DNA of 64,000 bases from Agrobacterium albertimagni AOL15 (GCF_000300855.1 NZ_ALJF01000011.1:62001-126000); one strand, 5' to 3'; numbered from the stretch's first letter, positions 45,155 through 55,952 are shown. The notes: a model not told the origin generated them from the letters alone. Made by a program: numbers and translations.

Positions 45155-46189
45155 ATGAATGTACTGCCTGCCCATTGGCCCTCCGACCATCCGCCCGTCA
45201 ATTTCGGCAAGGTCGGCGTGCTGCTCGTCAATCTCGGAACGCCTGATGGCACAGACTACAAGTCCATGCGCCGCTATCTCGAAGAGTTCCTGACGGACAA
45301 GCGCGTCATCGAGTGGTCGCGGTGGTTCTGGTACCCCATCCTGTACGGCATTGTTCTCAACCGTCGCCCACAGAAGGTCGGCAAGGCCTATGAAGAGATC
45401 TGGAACAAGGATCTCGATGAGAGCTATCTGCGCACCTACACCCGCAGCCAGGCCGAGAAGCTCGCCGTCGCCCTGAAGGATCTTCCGAACGTGCATGTCG
45501 ACTGGGCCATGCGCTACGGCCAGCCGGCGATTCAGGCGAAGATGAACGAGATGCAGAAGGCAGGCTGCGAGCGCATTCTCGTCTATCCGCTCTATCCGCA
45601 ATATGCAGCCGCGACGACGGCAACCGTCAATGACGAGGCCTTCAAGGCGCTTCTCAAGATGCGTTGGCAACCGGCGCTGCGCACGGTGCCGCAATATGCC
45701 GACGACCCTGTCTACATCGAGGCGCTCGCCAACTCGATCAACCAGCACCTCGCGACCCTCGACTGGGAGCCGGAACTGGTGATCACCTCCTATCACGGCA
45801 TTCCGAAGTCCTACTTCATGAAGGGCGACCCCTATCACTGCCAGTGCTACAAGACGACGCGTCTCTTGCGCGAGCACCTCGGCTGGGAGAAGGAAAAGCT
45901 GATGGTCACCTTCCAGTCCCGTTTCGGGCCTGAGGAATGGCTGCAGCCCTATACCGACAAGACGGTCGAAAAGCTCGCCCAGGAAGGCGTCAAGCGCATC
46001 GCCATCATGAACCCCGGCTTCGTCTCCGACTGCCTGGAGACGCTGGAAGAAATCGCCGGTGAAGCGGGCGAGGATTTCCTCCACAATGGCGGCGAGAAGT
46101 TCACCCATATTCCCTGTCTCAACGACAGCGACGACGGTATGCGCGTGATCGAGAACGTCGTGCGCCGGGAGCTCCAGGGCTGGGCCTGA
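45155..46189 (+). CDS. hemH: ferrochelatase
   Basis: 344-aa terminal haem-biosynthesis enzyme inserting Fe2+ into protoporphyrin IX at the inner membrane. Family features: VGVLLVNLGTPDGTDYKSMRRYLEEFLTDKRVIE, VYPLYPQYAAATTATV, the catalytic-His stretch ITSYHGIPKSYFMKGDPYHCQCYKTTRLL and PGFVSDCLETLEEI with the conserved acidic residues. Independent unit with a good terminator behind. No Irr- or RirA-type site was identified by eye. Confidence 0.97.
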   Translation: MNVLPAHWPSDHPPVNFGKVGVLLVNLGTPDGTDYKSMRRYLEEFLTDKRVIEWSRWFWYPILYGIVLNRRPQKVGKAYEEIWNKDLDESYLRTYTRSQAEKLAVALKDLPNVHVDWAMRYGQPAIQAKMNEMQKAGCERILVYPLYPQYAAATTATVNDEAFKALLKMRWQPALRTVPQYADDPVYIEALANSINQHLATLDWEPELVITSYHGIPKSYFMKGDPYHCQCYKTTRLLREHLGWEKEKLMVTFQSRFGPEEWLQPYTDKTVEKLAQEGVKRIAIMNPGFVSDCLETLEEIAGEAGEDFLHNGGEKFTHIPCLNDSDDGMRVIENVVRRELQGWA

Positions 46190-46601
46190 TCGTCCGAGGC
46201 GCACCGTGAAAAGAACTTGACGAAGGGGCTGCCGGCAGGCGGCCCCTTTTCTCTGCGCGGCATCCCGGTCGGGAAAAGACACCACCGTGGCCCGCCCGTT
46301 TCGGGCAGCCGAGGCGATGCAACCGCAACGATGATCAGCGCATGACCACTGCCGGGATTTCGCCCACCTTTCGGCGCAGATGCACAAATTTAATGCATCT
46401 TTTCATCCGGTTAGCCGTTCGCACCGGCCGAGCCTCTACAACCGGAAAAACAACCTCAAGCTGACGCAAGGCGCAAAATCGGCAGACGGAGAGACCCGTA
46501 AATCATTGGATTTGCATACAATTTTAGATAGGCGATTTCTTATATTAAGGTTCCATTTAGTAATGATCCCTAGAATTAGGGGGAGTTGAAGGAGACCACC
46601 C
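46190..46601 (+). other. 412-bp gap between hemH and the Cache-protein gene
   Basis: Contains the hemH terminator (46223-46250), then about 350 bp with no credible gene. Its 3' half is clearly AT-richer than the surroundings, with ATGCA-AATTTAA-TGCAT at about 46380-46396, an AT-rich promoter-like stretch (46500-46560) and a small hairpin CCCTA-GAAT-TAGGG (46569-46582) just before the ribosome site GAAGGAG. Confidence 0.55.
46223..46250 (+). terminator. terminator of hemH
   Basis: AAGGGGC(T)GCC / GGC(G)GCCCCTTTT stem-loop with GGCA loop, 34 bp after the stop. Confidence 0.85.
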
Positions 46602-47210
46602 ATGAAATTCGTCACGACCGCATTGGCATCGACATTTCTCGTCGCGTCACTCGCCACTGCACATGCAGAACCGGCACAGCCTGATGTCGCCAAGCTCGTC
46701 TCGCCAGAGCTGATCAAGGAGATCCAGGAATTTGTTTCCGCCGAGATCGTCACCGTATCGGTCGAAGCGCAAAACGCCCGGCTCACCGAGCTGACCCAGG
46801 ACAAGATCGACGAGCTGGACAATCAGTGGAAGGCCGAGCGCGAAGCGGCCGACAAGCCGCTGATTGCCGCCACGCTCTCCAGCCCGCTCTCCGTCTATCT
46901 CGCCCGCATCCAGGGCAAGTCGCTCGGCCTCTACCCCGAAATCTTCGTCATGGACCAGAACGGCCTGAACGTCGGTCAGAGCTCGATCACCAGCGATTTC
47001 TGGCAGGGCGACGAGGCGAAGTTCCAGAAGACCTACGACGTCTCGGAAGACGCGATCTTCATCGACGAAGCCGAGTGGGACGACGAAATGAAGATCTGGC
47101 GAAATCAGGTGAGCCTGACGCTGGTCGACAGCGACAAGAAGAAGATCGGCGCCGTCACCGTCGAACTCAACCTGACGGAACTCGAGCGCCGGGCGCTAGC
47201 CGGCAGCTGA
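46602..47210 (+). CDS. secreted PDC/Cache-domain protein
   Basis: 202-aa protein with a signal peptide ([21 protein letters not shown], cleavage after HAE) and no membrane anchor. The mature part contains a PDC/Cache-like sensor fold: [19 protein letters not shown] region, [37 protein letters not shown] and [22 protein letters not shown]. Such domains normally form the ligand-binding part of receptors; here it is free in the periplasm, next to a chemoreceptor gene 79 bp downstream. It could deliver a ligand to that receptor (inference). GAAGGAG precedes ATG 46602. Confidence 0.82.
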   Translation: MKFVTTALASTFLVASLATAHAEPAQPDVAKLVSPELIKEIQEFVSAEIVTVSVEAQNARLTELTQDKIDELDNQWKAEREAADKPLIAATLSSPLSVYLARIQGKSLGLYPEIFVMDQNGLNVGQSSITSDFWQGDEAKFQKTYDVSEDAIFIDEAEWDDEMKIWRNQVSLTLVDSDKKKIGAVTVELNLTELERRALAGS

Positions 47211-47289
47211 TCCGTCGACACGACCCCATGATGGCGGCCGTCCTGTAAACCATGATCCAATTCGACCCCGACCGGGACAGGATTTTACT

Positions 47290-49251
47290 ATGCTCAAGAA
47301 CCTATCCGTAAGCGCCAAAGGCTTCCTCGCTTTCGGACTCCTTGCCGCCATCGCGATCGCAGCCTCCACCTTCATGCACAACCGCGCCATCACAGCGAGT
47401 GAGCAGGTCGCGGAAACCGCAACGATGAATAGGGTCCTGGAGGTCATCGAAGAATTCTCCGCCGATCTTTATATTGCGGACCTCCAACTGAAGACCTTCC
47501 TGTTGACTGGCAACCGCGATTACGCAGCGGTTGCGCAAGATATGGCAGCGGAAATGGGCGCAGACCGTCCCAATATCGAAGCGATGCTCTCGACGTCTGC
47601 TCCCGGTGAACTCTCGAAGTTCAAGGAGGCGATCACCGCTTTTGAGACTTGGAAGACGAACTTCATGGAACGTCAGATTCTCTTGATGCGTGACCCGGCA
47701 ACGGTTGAACTGGCCCGTGCCATCGAAGTGACGGGTGAAGGCGAGGCCCTGGTCAAAGCCTTCGAAGCCCGCCTTGGCGAGATCAAGTCTGCCCTTTCGG
47801 CGCGCGCCGCCGCTGCCGCTGAAAACCAGACCGCAGCCCTCTCGCTTGTGGAAACCGTCAGCCTCGCCGCTTCGATCGTCGTCGGCATCGCTGCCGTTCT
47901 GCTCGGCTTCCTCAACTTCCAGCTCGTTTCGCGTCCGCTCGGCAAGCTTGCCGACAACACGACGCGCCTGGCAAACGGCGATCTCGACGTCACGATCGAC
48001 CAGGGCGGCAAGGATGAGATCGGTCGCATGGCAGCGGCAATGCAGATCTTCCGCGAGGCAGCCATCGCCAACAAGCGTCTGGAAGCAGAAGCCGACGGGA
48101 ACCGTCGTCAGGCCGAGGCCGATCGCATCGCGACCCAGCAGCGTGCCGAAGCCGATGCAGCCGAACGTTTGCGGGTTGCAACCTCGGGTCTGGCCACCGG
48201 TCTGAAGCGCCTCGCCGCCGGCGATCTCGCCTTCCAGATCAATGAAGCCTTCGCCCCGGATTTCGAAGCCCTCCGCCACGACTTCAACCAGTCGATCCGG
48301 CAGTTGAACCAGACCATGGCCTCGATCACCAACAGTGTCGCGACCATGGAAACCGGTACCCGCGAGATTGCGTCGGGCACCGACCATCTGTCGAAACGCA
48401 CCGAGCAGCAGGCTGCCGCCCTCGAAGAAACGGCAGCTGCGGTCGAGGAAATCACCGCCAACGTCGTCAATTCGACCAAGCGGACTGAAGAGGCCCGCGG
48501 TGTCGCAGCCCATGCCAATACCTCTGCCAACCAGTCGTCGGAAGTCGTCTCTCGTGCCGAAGAAGCCATGCGCCGGATCGAAAACTCCTCGCAGCAGATC
48601 TCGAATATTATCGGCGTGATCGACGAAATTGCCTTCCAGACCAACCTTCTGGCGCTCAATGCGGGTGTTGAAGCAGCGCGCGCCGGTGAAGCGGGCAAAG
48701 GCTTCGCCGTCGTCGCTCAGGAAGTCCGTGAACTCGCCCAGCGCTCTGCGAACGCTGCAAAGGAGATCAAGGCCCTCATCCAGAACTCCTCGACGGAAGT
48801 CGCTGGCGGCGTGGATCTCGTCCGCAAGACCGGCGAAGCGCTGCGCACCATCGGCGGCTTCATCACCGAGATGAACACCCACATGGATGCCATCGCCCTC
48901 TCCGCCAAGGAGCAGGCAACCGGTCTGTCGGAAGTCAACCATGCGGTCAACTCGATGGACCAGACGACACAGCAGAATGCGGCCATGGTCGAGGAATCCA
49001 ACGCGGCCTCCGCAGCACTCGCGAGCGAAGCCGCAAAGCTGCGCGATCTGATCTCGCACTTCACCATCGACGGCGTGCAGCAAACCCAGGCATCGGCGCT
49101 GCGCGAAACCGCCCGTGTCATGGCCCAGCCCTCGGCATCGGCAAGCCGCGCTCCTGCACCGCGGGCCGCAGAACCTGCCCGGCATGCCGCCCCGGCACCG
49201 CGCAGCCACGGCAACGCGGCAGTGGCCCAGGACAGCTGGGAAGAGTTCTAA
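47290..49251 (+). CDS. methyl-accepting chemotaxis protein
   Basis: 653-aa chemoreceptor: one helix near residue 10-30, a periplasmic CHASE3-like helical domain (about 31-190), a second helix ([20 protein letters not shown]), a HAMP domain ([21 protein letters not shown]) with a second HAMP-like segment ([18 protein letters not shown]), and the signalling domain with the highly conserved tip [30 protein letters not shown] Pro/Ala-rich tail ends in DSWEEF, matching the WxxF docking motif for CheR/CheB. Should bind CheW/CheA at the inner membrane. Ligand unknown. Confidence 0.95.
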   Translation: MLKNLSVSAKGFLAFGLLAAIAIAASTFMHNRAITASEQVAETATMNRVLEVIEEFSADLYIADLQLKTFLLTGNRDYAAVAQDMAAEMGADRPNIEAMLSTSAPGELSKFKEAITAFETWKTNFMERQILLMRDPATVELARAIEVTGEGEALVKAFEARLGEIKSALSARAAAAAENQTAALSLVETVSLAASIVVGIAAVLLGFLNFQLVSRPLGKLADNTTRLANGDLDVTIDQGGKDEIGRMAAAMQIFREAAIANKRLEAEADGNRRQAEADRIATQQRAEADAAERLRVATSGLATGLKRLAAGDLAFQINEAFAPDFEALRHDFNQSIRQLNQTMASITNSVATMETGTREIASGTDHLSKRTEQQAAALEETAAAVEEITANVVNSTKRTEEARGVAAHANTSANQSSEVVSRAEEAMRRIENSSQQISNIIGVIDEIAFQTNLLALNAGVEAARAGEAGKGFAVVAQEVRELAQRSANAAKEIKALIQNSSTEVAGGVDLVRKTGEALRTIGGFITEMNTHMDAIALSAKEQATGLSEVNHAVNSMDQTTQQNAAMVEESNAASAALASEAAKLRDLISHFTIDGVQQTQASALRETARVMAQPSASASRAPAPRAAEPARHAAPAPRSHGNAAVAQDSWEEF

Positions 49252-49279
49252 GCTCAGGTCGATCAGCCTGAAAATCGAG

Positions 49280-49305
49280 GCGGCGGGAGAGATCCCGCCG
49301 CTTTT
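49280..49305 (+). terminator. terminator of the chemoreceptor gene
   Basis: Perfect 9-bp stem GCGGCGGGA / TCCCGCCGC with GAGA loop and TTTT. Confidence 0.9.
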
Positions 49306-49443
49306 CCGTTTCTTGCGGCCCCTGCCAGCCTCCACGGCAAACCATGCCCGTGTGTGACCACCATCCCTTGCATTTACCCTGTCCCGCCACGATGTTAGAC
49401 CAAGGGGGCGCAATCTTCGTTTGCGCCAATGCTGGAGGAATTC

Positions 49444-50445
49444 ATGCCCGTCACCGGTCCGGACATCGTCGTCATCGCACTCGTATTGCTTGTGATCCTG
49501 GTCCTCTTTGCCGGCATCAAGACCGTGCCACAGGGCTTCCGCTACACAATCGAGCGGTTCGGCCGCTACACACGTACACTGGAGCCGGGCCTCAACCTGA
49601 TCATCCCGTTCTTCGAGCGGATCGGTTCTAAGATGAACGTCATGGAGCAGGTGCTCGATGTACCGACCCAGGAAGTCATCACCAAGGACAATGCCTCGGT
49701 CTCTGCCGATGCTGTCGCTTTCTATCAGGTGCTGAACGCTGCGGAAGCTGCCTATCAGGTCTCGAACCTGGAAAATGCCATCCTGAACCTGACGATGACC
49801 AACATCCGCTCGGTTATGGGCTCGATGGACCTCGATGAACTGCTCTCCAACCGCGAGGTCATCAACGATCGCCTGCTGCGCGTCGTCGACGAGGCCGTCC
49901 GCCCCTGGGGGATCAAGGTCACCCGCGTCGAGATCAAGGATATTCAGCCACCGGCCGATCTGGTGGATGCCATGGGTCGCCAGATGAAGGCGGAGCGTGA
50001 AAAGCGCGCCCAGGTCCTGGAAGCCGAGGGCTTCCGCAATGCCCAGATCCTCAGGGCCGAAGGCGCAAAACAGGCGGCCATCCTGCAGGCAGAAGGCGAG
50101 CGTGAGGCCGCCTATCGCGAGGCCGAAGCCCGTGAGCGTCTGGCCGAAGCCGAAGCCAAGGCCACCCGCCTCGTCTCAGAAGCGATCGCCGCAGGCGACG
50201 TCAACGCCATCAACTACTTCGTCGCCCAGAAATACACCGAGGCCATGGCCGCGATTGGCACCGCCAGCAATACAAAGGTGGTGCTGATGCCGATGGAGGC
50301 GACATCCCTGATCGGCTCGCTGGGCGGCATCGGCGCGATTGCGCGCGAAGTCTTCGGCGACGACAAGCGCCCTGCCCCGCCGCGCCCAGTCGCAGCACCC
50401 CGCACCACGCCGCCGATCAGTTCCTTCAACCCGAACGGCGAGTGA
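49444..50445 (+). CDS. SPFH/Band 7 (stomatin-like, QmcA type) membrane protein
   Basis: 333-aa protein with one N-terminal transmembrane helix ([18 protein letters not shown]), an SPFH domain ([34 protein letters not shown] through [12 protein letters not shown]) and a long coiled coil ([58 protein letters not shown]). Such proteins oligomerise into membrane microdomain cages and regulate proteases. Start ATG 49444 has GGAGG 5 nt upstream; ATG 49429 is weaker. The last 4 bp overlap the nfeD-like gene, its usual partner. Confidence 0.9.
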   Translation: MPVTGPDIVVIALVLLVILVLFAGIKTVPQGFRYTIERFGRYTRTLEPGLNLIIPFFERIGSKMNVMEQVLDVPTQEVITKDNASVSADAVAFYQVLNAAEAAYQVSNLENAILNLTMTNIRSVMGSMDLDELLSNREVINDRLLRVVDEAVRPWGIKVTRVEIKDIQPPADLVDAMGRQMKAEREKRAQVLEAEGFRNAQILRAEGAKQAAILQAEGEREAAYREAEARERLAEAEAKATRLVSEAIAAGDVNAINYFVAQKYTEAMAAIGTASNTKVVLMPMEATSLIGSLGGIGAIAREVFGDDKRPAPPRPVAAPRTTPPISSFNPNGE

Positions 50446-50909
50446 CCACCATGCTGGCGCGCATCATCGCCGAACTCGGTCCCTGGAGCTGGTGGGTCCT
50501 CGGCATGCTGCTGCTTGCGGCCGAACTGGTCATGCCCGGCGTCTTCCTGGTCTGGATCGGCCTTGGCGCAATCCTGACAGGTGTTTTGTCTTTGCTGCTC
50601 TGGGATGCAGGCTTCTGGTCGTGGCAAATCCAGTCGCTAGTTTTCGCCGCCAGCGCCGTCGCCTTCACGCTTGCCGGTCGCCGTCTTTTCACCCGCCTCG
50701 AAACATCAAGCGACGAACCACTTCTCAATCAGCGCGGTGCAAGCCTCGTCGGCCGCACCGCGGTGTTGGCCGAGCCGATTCGCGAGGGCCGCGGCCGCAT
50801 CCGATTGGATGACACCTTCTGGCTGGTCTCCGGCCCGGACCTGCCCGGTGGCGCTCGCGTGCGGATTGTTTCCAGCGATGGTCGCGATCTGACAGTGGAA
50901 GAGGCTTGA
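50442..50909 (+). CDS. NfeD family membrane protein
   Basis: 155-aa partner of the SPFH protein: three or so N-terminal helices ([40 protein letters not shown]) and a C-terminal OB-fold ([43 protein letters not shown]). This is the short NfeD form without protease domain. Start is GTG 50442, which overlaps the SPFH stop; ATG 50451 is the alternative. Together the pair likely organises membrane domains. Confidence 0.88.
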   Translation: MTTMLARIIAELGPWSWWVLGMLLLAAELVMPGVFLVWIGLGAILTGVLSLLLWDAGFWSWQIQSLVFAASAVAFTLAGRRLFTRLETSSDEPLLNQRGASLVGRTAVLAEPIREGRGRIRLDDTFWLVSGPDLPGGARVRIVSSDGRDLTVEEA

Positions 50910-50915
50910 GTCCCC

Positions 50916-51911
50916 TCAGGCGACGCCGATCCGCAGCAGATCGTGGAAGTGGATGAGGCCGACGGGCGTGTTGTCGTCGTCGACGACGATCAGTGCACCA
51001 ATGCCATGTTTGTTGATCATCGCTGCGGCCGTTGTCGCGAGCGCATCGCCCTTGATGACCTTGGGATTGCGGGTCATCACGTCATCGACGTTCAGAATCG
51101 ACAGATCCCGCGCGAGATTGCGGGCCATGTCGCCTTCCGTCACGATGCCGCAGAGCTTGCCGGCACCGTCCACGATCCCCACGCAACCAAAATGCTTGTG
51201 CGACAAGGTCTTGACCGCCTCGGGCATGGGCGTGCCGAGCGCCACCAGCGGCAGGCGATCGCCGGTATGCATGATGTCGCGCACATGAGTGAGTGCCGCA
51301 CCGAGCTTGCCGCCCGGATGGAAGGTACGGAAGTCCGACGGCGAAAACCCGCGGGCTTCGAGAAGCGCAATCGCAATCGCATCGCCGATGGCAAGCTGCA
51401 GCACTGCCGAAGTCGTCGGCGCGAGCCCGTGCGGGCAGGCCTCCTGAACCTTCGGCATCAGAAGCACGACATCCGCATTGCGGGCGAGCGTAGAGTTTTC
51501 GCCGGCCGTGATGGCAATCAGCGGGATCGAAAAACGGCGGGAGAAGCTGAGAATACCCTGCAGTTCGGTCGTTTCGCCACCCCAGGAGATCGCGAGGATC
51601 GCATCATCCTGCGCGATCATGCCGAGATCGCCGTGATTGGCTTCGGACGGATGAACGAAGAAGGCGGGCGTGCCGGTCGAGGCGAAGGTGGCGGCGATCT
51701 TCGAACCGATATGGCCACTCTTGCCGACACCGGTGACAATCACGCGACCGCCGATCCCGCCGATCGTTTTGACCGCGTTGCAGAAGGGAGCTGCGAGCGG
51801 CCCGGCCAAGGCCTCTTCGAGGACACGAAGCCCCTCCCGCTCGGTCGACACGACCCTCAGAGCGGATGCGGTGGCACTGGCTTCAACGAGATTGACTGCG
51901 CGCTTGATCAT
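50916..51911 (-). CDS. kdsD: KpsF/GutQ family arabinose-5-phosphate isomerase
   Basis: 331-aa cytosolic enzyme interconverting ribulose-5-phosphate and D-arabinose-5-phosphate, the first step to Kdo of lipopolysaccharide. An SIS domain (VIVTGVGKSGHIGSKIAATFASTGTPAFFVHPSEANHGDLGMI) is followed by two CBS domains (about 205-330, VDDVMTRNPKVIKGDALA in the second). ATG 51911 (MIKRAVNLVEAS) is chosen over the frame start at 52013. Convergent with nfeD (6 bp between stops) and divergent from the outer-membrane protein gene. Confidence 0.92.
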   Translation of the reverse strand: MIKRAVNLVEASATASALRVVSTEREGLRVLEEALAGPLAAPFCNAVKTIGGIGGRVIVTGVGKSGHIGSKIAATFASTGTPAFFVHPSEANHGDLGMIAQDDAILAISWGGETTELQGILSFSRRFSIPLIAITAGENSTLARNADVVLLMPKVQEACPHGLAPTTSAVLQLAIGDAIAIALLEARGFSPSDFRTFHPGGKLGAALTHVRDIMHTGDRLPLVALGTPMPEAVKTLSHKHFGCVGIVDGAGKLCGIVTEGDMARNLARDLSILNVDDVMTRNPKVIKGDALATTAAAMINKHGIGALIVVDDDNTPVGLIHFHDLLRIGVA

Positions 51912-52065
51912 GGCGTCCCATACTGCGTTTGTCGGCTGCTGTAAATTCTTGTGGCGTATGCCGCCCCTGCGGCAAAGCGTGGCCGTTCGCCAAAGACCGC
52001 CGAAACCAATCATTAACCACCAGGCTTTACGATTGGGTAAGCATTACAGATCGCCGGGCGCAAGC

Positions 52066-53601
52066 ATGACTTCAGTCGAAAATCGGGACACGCGCGGCGC
52101 AGGCCGCCTGGGACTGCGCGCTTTCGCCAGCGTCCTTGCGCTGTCGGCGCTCGTGCACCCCTCGGCGCTCGCCGCCCAAGAGACACGCCCCACGGCGCAA
52201 TTCCCTGGAGGCACGTCGGCAAGCAGCACGCAGACACCTGGAATCGGCCCCGAAGGCATCGCGACGCGCGCGAGCGAGATGTCGACATCAGCCCCCGCAG
52301 TAGCGACCGATCCGACCACGACGGCCACGATCGCGCCGAACAGCTTCGCCATGGAACCGCTTGCGGATTCCGATACCCTGCCGCTGGACGACGACATCGG
52401 TCGCCAGAACCTGCGCGAGACCCGGCTCGACGACCCGACGGCCGCCCGCATTCGCCGCGATGCGCTGGACGCCGAAGACGGCATCGGCATTCGCCTCGGC
52501 AGCATGATCCTTCGACCGTCGATCAGCCAGAAACTGGGGACCGAGCGGGAGAAATCCGGAGACGTCAAAACCAACCGCACATTCTCGGAAACCGGGCTGA
52601 AGGGTACTTTGACCTCGGACTGGTCGAGACATGAGCTGAATGTCGGTGCAGAAGGGGCCTGGCAGGAAACGCTGTCAGGCACGGAGAACGACAAGCCCCG
52701 TGCCAACATCGACGCGCGCCTGCGTCTCGATCTCGCCGACGACACCATTGCCACACTTTCCGGATCTTACAATTTCAGCCGCGAGGATAGCGACGACCCG
52801 AACGCCGTATCCGGCGCCAGGGTCCAGTCCGGCGTCAACCAGTTCGGAACGGGCCTATCGATCGAACGCGACTTCGGCGTGATCCGTGGCTCGATCGCGG
52901 GCGATATCACCCGATTTCAGTATTCCGATGCCAAGCTTTCCAATGGCCGCGTCCTCGAACGCAGTGACCGTGACCGCAATCGCTACACGGTCAGCAGCAG
53001 GCTTGGATACGAGATCTCGCCTGCTCTCACACCCTTCATAGAGGGCACGATCGGGCAGATAGACTATGACGAAGCCGTTGATTCATCCGGATACCGGCGC
53101 TCGGCGGACCTCTATGGCGCCAAGGCCGGGGTGGCCGTCGATCTCGGAGAGAAGCTGCGCGGCGAAATCGCCCTCGGCTACGAGCACCAGACCTTCGAGG
53201 ACGCGCGCCTGGCGGAACTGTCAGCGATGACGGTGGATGGCAACATCTTCTGGTCGCCGCGCGACGGTACCAGCATCGATCTCTTGCTCGACACGAGCAT
53301 CGATCCATCGACCACGGCCGGCATCAACGGCGCCACGATCCATCGTGTCACCGCCGCTCTCTCCCATGACCTGCGCACCAATCTCGTGGCGCGCCTGACC
53401 GGCGGGACGACCTTCACCAACTATGACGGGACTGCGAGTGCCAGCGATACCACAGCTTATCTCGCGGGCGCCGGTCTGACCTGGAAGGTCAACCGCTACC
53501 TCGATGCGACGGCGGATCTCACTTACGAGCGCACCAACTACAAGACCGGCAGCGACAATAGCACGGTGACGGCGTTGGTGGGCCTGACCGCCAAGCGCTG
53601 A
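52066..53601 (+). CDS. outer membrane beta-barrel protein (BBP2-like)
   Basis: 511-aa exported protein. Signal peptide (LGLRAFASVLALSALVHPSALAAQ), a low-complexity Thr/Ser/Ala-rich region (about 40-110), then many amphipathic strands with alternating residues (TLSGSYNFSRED, GSIAGDITRFQYSDA, YTVSSRLGYEISPALTPFIEGTIGQIDYD) and a final strand VTALVGLTAKR. This is the outer-membrane barrel family seen in rhizobia (BBP2_2 type). The start at 52066 is chosen because the earlier open frame to 51670 lies inside kdsD. Function unknown. Confidence 0.85.
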   Translation: MTSVENRDTRGAGRLGLRAFASVLALSALVHPSALAAQETRPTAQFPGGTSASSTQTPGIGPEGIATRASEMSTSAPAVATDPTTTATIAPNSFAMEPLADSDTLPLDDDIGRQNLRETRLDDPTAARIRRDALDAEDGIGIRLGSMILRPSISQKLGTEREKSGDVKTNRTFSETGLKGTLTSDWSRHELNVGAEGAWQETLSGTENDKPRANIDARLRLDLADDTIATLSGSYNFSREDSDDPNAVSGARVQSGVNQFGTGLSIERDFGVIRGSIAGDITRFQYSDAKLSNGRVLERSDRDRNRYTVSSRLGYEISPALTPFIEGTIGQIDYDEAVDSSGYRRSADLYGAKAGVAVDLGEKLRGEIALGYEHQTFEDARLAELSAMTVDGNIFWSPRDGTSIDLLLDTSIDPSTTAGINGATIHRVTAALSHDLRTNLVARLTGGTTFTNYDGTASASDTTAYLAGAGLTWKVNRYLDATADLTYERTNYKTGSDNSTVTALVGLTAKR

Positions 53602-53624
53602 ACCCGGCGGTCAGGGATTTCATT

Positions 53625-54512
53625 TCACTTCAGCGCGGCGAGCAGCGCCTTCAGCTCGTCCTCGATGGCCGGACGAATGTCGGCGCGTTCGATGGCAAAG
53701 GCGACATTGGCCAGGATGAAGCCATCCTTGGAACCGCAGTCGAAGGTCTGGCCCTTGAAGTGATAACCGGCAAACGGCTGGTCATTGGCGAGCTTCAGCA
53801 TGCCATCGGTCAGCTGGATCTCGTTGCCGGCGCCACGCTCCTGGGTCGACAGGATATCGAAGATCTCGGGCTGCAGGATATAGCGGCCGTTGATGAAGAA
53901 GTTGGACGGTGCAGTGCCCTTTGCCGGCTTTTCAATCATCTGGGTGATCGTGAAGCCGCCTTCGAGCGCCTCACCAACGCCAACGATGCCGTATTTGTGA
54001 GCCTGTTCGGGCGCGCATTCCTCGACCGCCACGATATTGCCACCGGTTTTCTCATAAAGTTCGACCATGCCCTTGAGGCAGGCCTTTTCGCCGCGCATAA
54101 TCATGTCAGGCAAGAGGAGAGCGAAAGGTTCATGCCCGACGATGTCGCGGGCGCACCAGACGGCGTGGCCGAGGCCGAGCGGTTCCTGCTGGCGGGTGAA
54201 GCTGGTCTGGCCAGCTGTCGGCTGCAGTGAATCGAGAAGCGAGAGTTCGGCGTTCTTGTTACGGGCCTTCAGGGTCTGTTCGAGTTCGAACTGAATGTCG
54301 AAATAGTCCTCGATGACCGCCTTGCCGCGGCCGGTTACGAAGACAAAATGCTCGATCCCGGCTTCGATGGCCTCGTCGACCACATACTGGATGACCGGCT
54401 TGTCGACGACGGTGAGCATTTCTTTAGGAACCGCCTTGGTGGCGGGGAGAAAACGCGTACCGAGACCGGCGACGGGAAAAACGGCTTTACGGAGCTTTTT
54501 GGTCTTAACCAC
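53625..54512 (-). CDS. galU: UTP-glucose-1-phosphate uridylyltransferase
   Basis: 295-aa enzyme making UDP-glucose for exopolysaccharide, lipopolysaccharide and cyclic glucan synthesis. The nucleotide-binding start [55 protein letters not shown] and [29 protein letters not shown] [17 protein letters not shown] are conserved. The start is GTG 54512 with GGAGG 5 nt upstream; an out-of-frame ATG at 54516 gives only three codons (ATG AGT GGT TAA) overlapping the GTG. Divergent from the transglycosylase gene. Confidence 0.96.
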   Translation of the reverse strand: MVKTKKLRKAVFPVAGLGTRFLPATKAVPKEMLTVVDKPVIQYVVDEAIEAGIEHFVFVTGRGKAVIEDYFDIQFELEQTLKARNKNAELSLLDSLQPTAGQTSFTRQQEPLGLGHAVWCARDIVGHEPFALLLPDMIMRGEKACLKGMVELYEKTGGNIVAVEECAPEQAHKYGIVGVGEALEGGFTITQMIEKPAKGTAPSNFFINGRYILQPEIFDILSTQERGAGNEIQLTDGMLKLANDQPFAGYHFKGQTFDCGSKDGFILANVAFAIERADIRPAIEDELKALLAALK

Positions 54513-54707
54513 TCATTCCTCCTCGAGGATCTAAATCGATTAACGTCTTCATAACGCGGTCACGCCCAGTAACATACAATTGCTTCAAAATGGCAAAGAC
54601 AAAGCTTGGGCAGACAACGTGGTAAAGGGTTTGTTGACTGAACAGCATTAACCTGTGGTGAACAGCCTTGTTCCGGCTGCCAACTCGAGAATGCACGGGA
54701 GATGCCC

Positions 54708-55919
54708 ATGAAAAGACACCGCCCCAGCCTGCTCGGCGCCATTGCGCTGACGCTGACAACAGCGCTCATCCCCATGGAAGCCTTCGCAGACGCCGGTTTC
54801 CAGAAGTGGATCCGCGACTTTTATCCGGTCGCCGCCAAGGAAGGCATTACCGAGCGGACCTATCGTCAGGCGTTCAACGGCGTGACCGAGCCAGACCAGT
54901 TCGTCCTGGAAAAGGCTGCCTACCAGCCGGAGTTCAAGTCCCAGATCTGGGATTATCTCGACAGCCGCGTGAACCCCTTTACCGTCAAGGTCGGCCAGGA
55001 GATGCTGGCCAAGCACGGCGGCCTGCTTACAGCCTTGGAAAATCACTTCGGCGTCGACAAGCATGTGCTCTTGGCGATCTGGTCGATGGAATCGAATTAC
55101 GGTGCTGCCCTCGAGCGGCCGGACCGTCTGCACAACGTTCCGCGTTCGCTCGCCACCCTCGCTTACGCCGACCGCAAGCGCGCAAAATTTGCCCGCACAC
55201 AGCTGATTGCAGCGCTCAAGATGCTGCAGAACGGCGACGTGACCAACAAGAACCTGATGGGCTCCTGGGCCGGCGCGATGGGGCACACCCAGTTCATTCC
55301 GACGAGCTACCTGCTCTACGGCATTGACGCCGACGGCAACGGCACCAAGGACATCTGGCATTCGATCCCGGACGCCCTCGCCACCGCCGCGAACCTGCTG
55401 GCCAAGAATGGCTGGCAGACCGGCCGGACCTGGGGTTATGAAATCGTGGTGCCGAACGGCGGCCATAAGTATTCTGGCCAGACCAAGACGGTCGCCCAGT
55501 GGCAGGCGCTCGGCTTTGCCCGCCCGACAGGCAAGGGGTTCCGCAACGGCAGCGAACGCGCCGAACTCAAGATGCTGGGCGGACAGAATGGACCGGGCTT
55601 CCTGATGACCAAGAACTTCTTCGTCATCAAGCGCTACAACGCCGCCGACAGTTACGCCCTCGGCGTCGGACTGCTGGCGGACGAGATCGCCGGCTACGGC
55701 GGCATGAAGCAGCGCTGGCCGCGTCCGAATGGCTCGCTGGACGTCAAGGAAAAGTTCGAACTGCAGACCCGTCTGCAGGCGCTCGGCTACTATGATGGCA
55801 AGATCGACGGCAATTTCGGCTCGGGCTCGAAGGCGGCAATCACTGCCATCCAGCAGCGTCTCGGCATGTCCGTCGACGGCGAGCCGTCACGCGTCCTGCT
55901 CGACAAGCTGCGCAACTGA
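54708..55919 (+). CDS. MltB-family lytic murein transglycosylase
   Basis: 403-aa exported peptidoglycan-cleaving enzyme. Signal peptide (LLGAIALTLTTALIPMEAFA), SLT_2/MltB-type catalytic domain with the catalytic Glu in AIWSMESNYGA, then NVPRSLATLAYADRKRAKFARTQLIAALKMLQ and GSWAGAMGHTQFIPTSY, and a C-terminal peptidoglycan-binding domain (LQTRLQALGYYDGKIDGNFGSGSKAAITAIQQRLG). The start at 54708 is favoured over ATG 54702 because GGGAG is then 6 nt upstream. A 15-bp terminator hairpin separates it from the DUF459 gene. Confidence 0.93.
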   Translation: MKRHRPSLLGAIALTLTTALIPMEAFADAGFQKWIRDFYPVAAKEGITERTYRQAFNGVTEPDQFVLEKAAYQPEFKSQIWDYLDSRVNPFTVKVGQEMLAKHGGLLTALENHFGVDKHVLLAIWSMESNYGAALERPDRLHNVPRSLATLAYADRKRAKFARTQLIAALKMLQNGDVTNKNLMGSWAGAMGHTQFIPTSYLLYGIDADGNGTKDIWHSIPDALATAANLLAKNGWQTGRTWGYEIVVPNGGHKYSGQTKTVAQWQALGFARPTGKGFRNGSERAELKMLGGQNGPGFLMTKNFFVIKRYNAADSYALGVGLLADEIAGYGGMKQRWPRPNGSLDVKEKFELQTRLQALGYYDGKIDGNFGSGSKAAITAIQQRLGMSVDGEPSRVLLDKLRN

Positions 55920-55952
55920 TCACGGTCCGCGGCCAGCGCACCTGTTGACTTG

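Noticed and set aside
46380..46589. 69-codon open frame in the hemH-Cache gap
   Set aside because: No ribosome site, composition unlike coding sequence, overlaps the promoter-like AT-rich region.
47302..49413. 703-codon minus-strand open frame opposite the chemoreceptor gene
   Set aside because: Mirror of the receptor's codon use, rich in Gly/Arg/Asp/His, no recognisable domain and no ribosome site.
51670..52065. 132-codon upstream extension of the outer-membrane protein gene
   Set aside because: It overlaps the start of kdsD on the other strand; the signal peptide begins at 52066.
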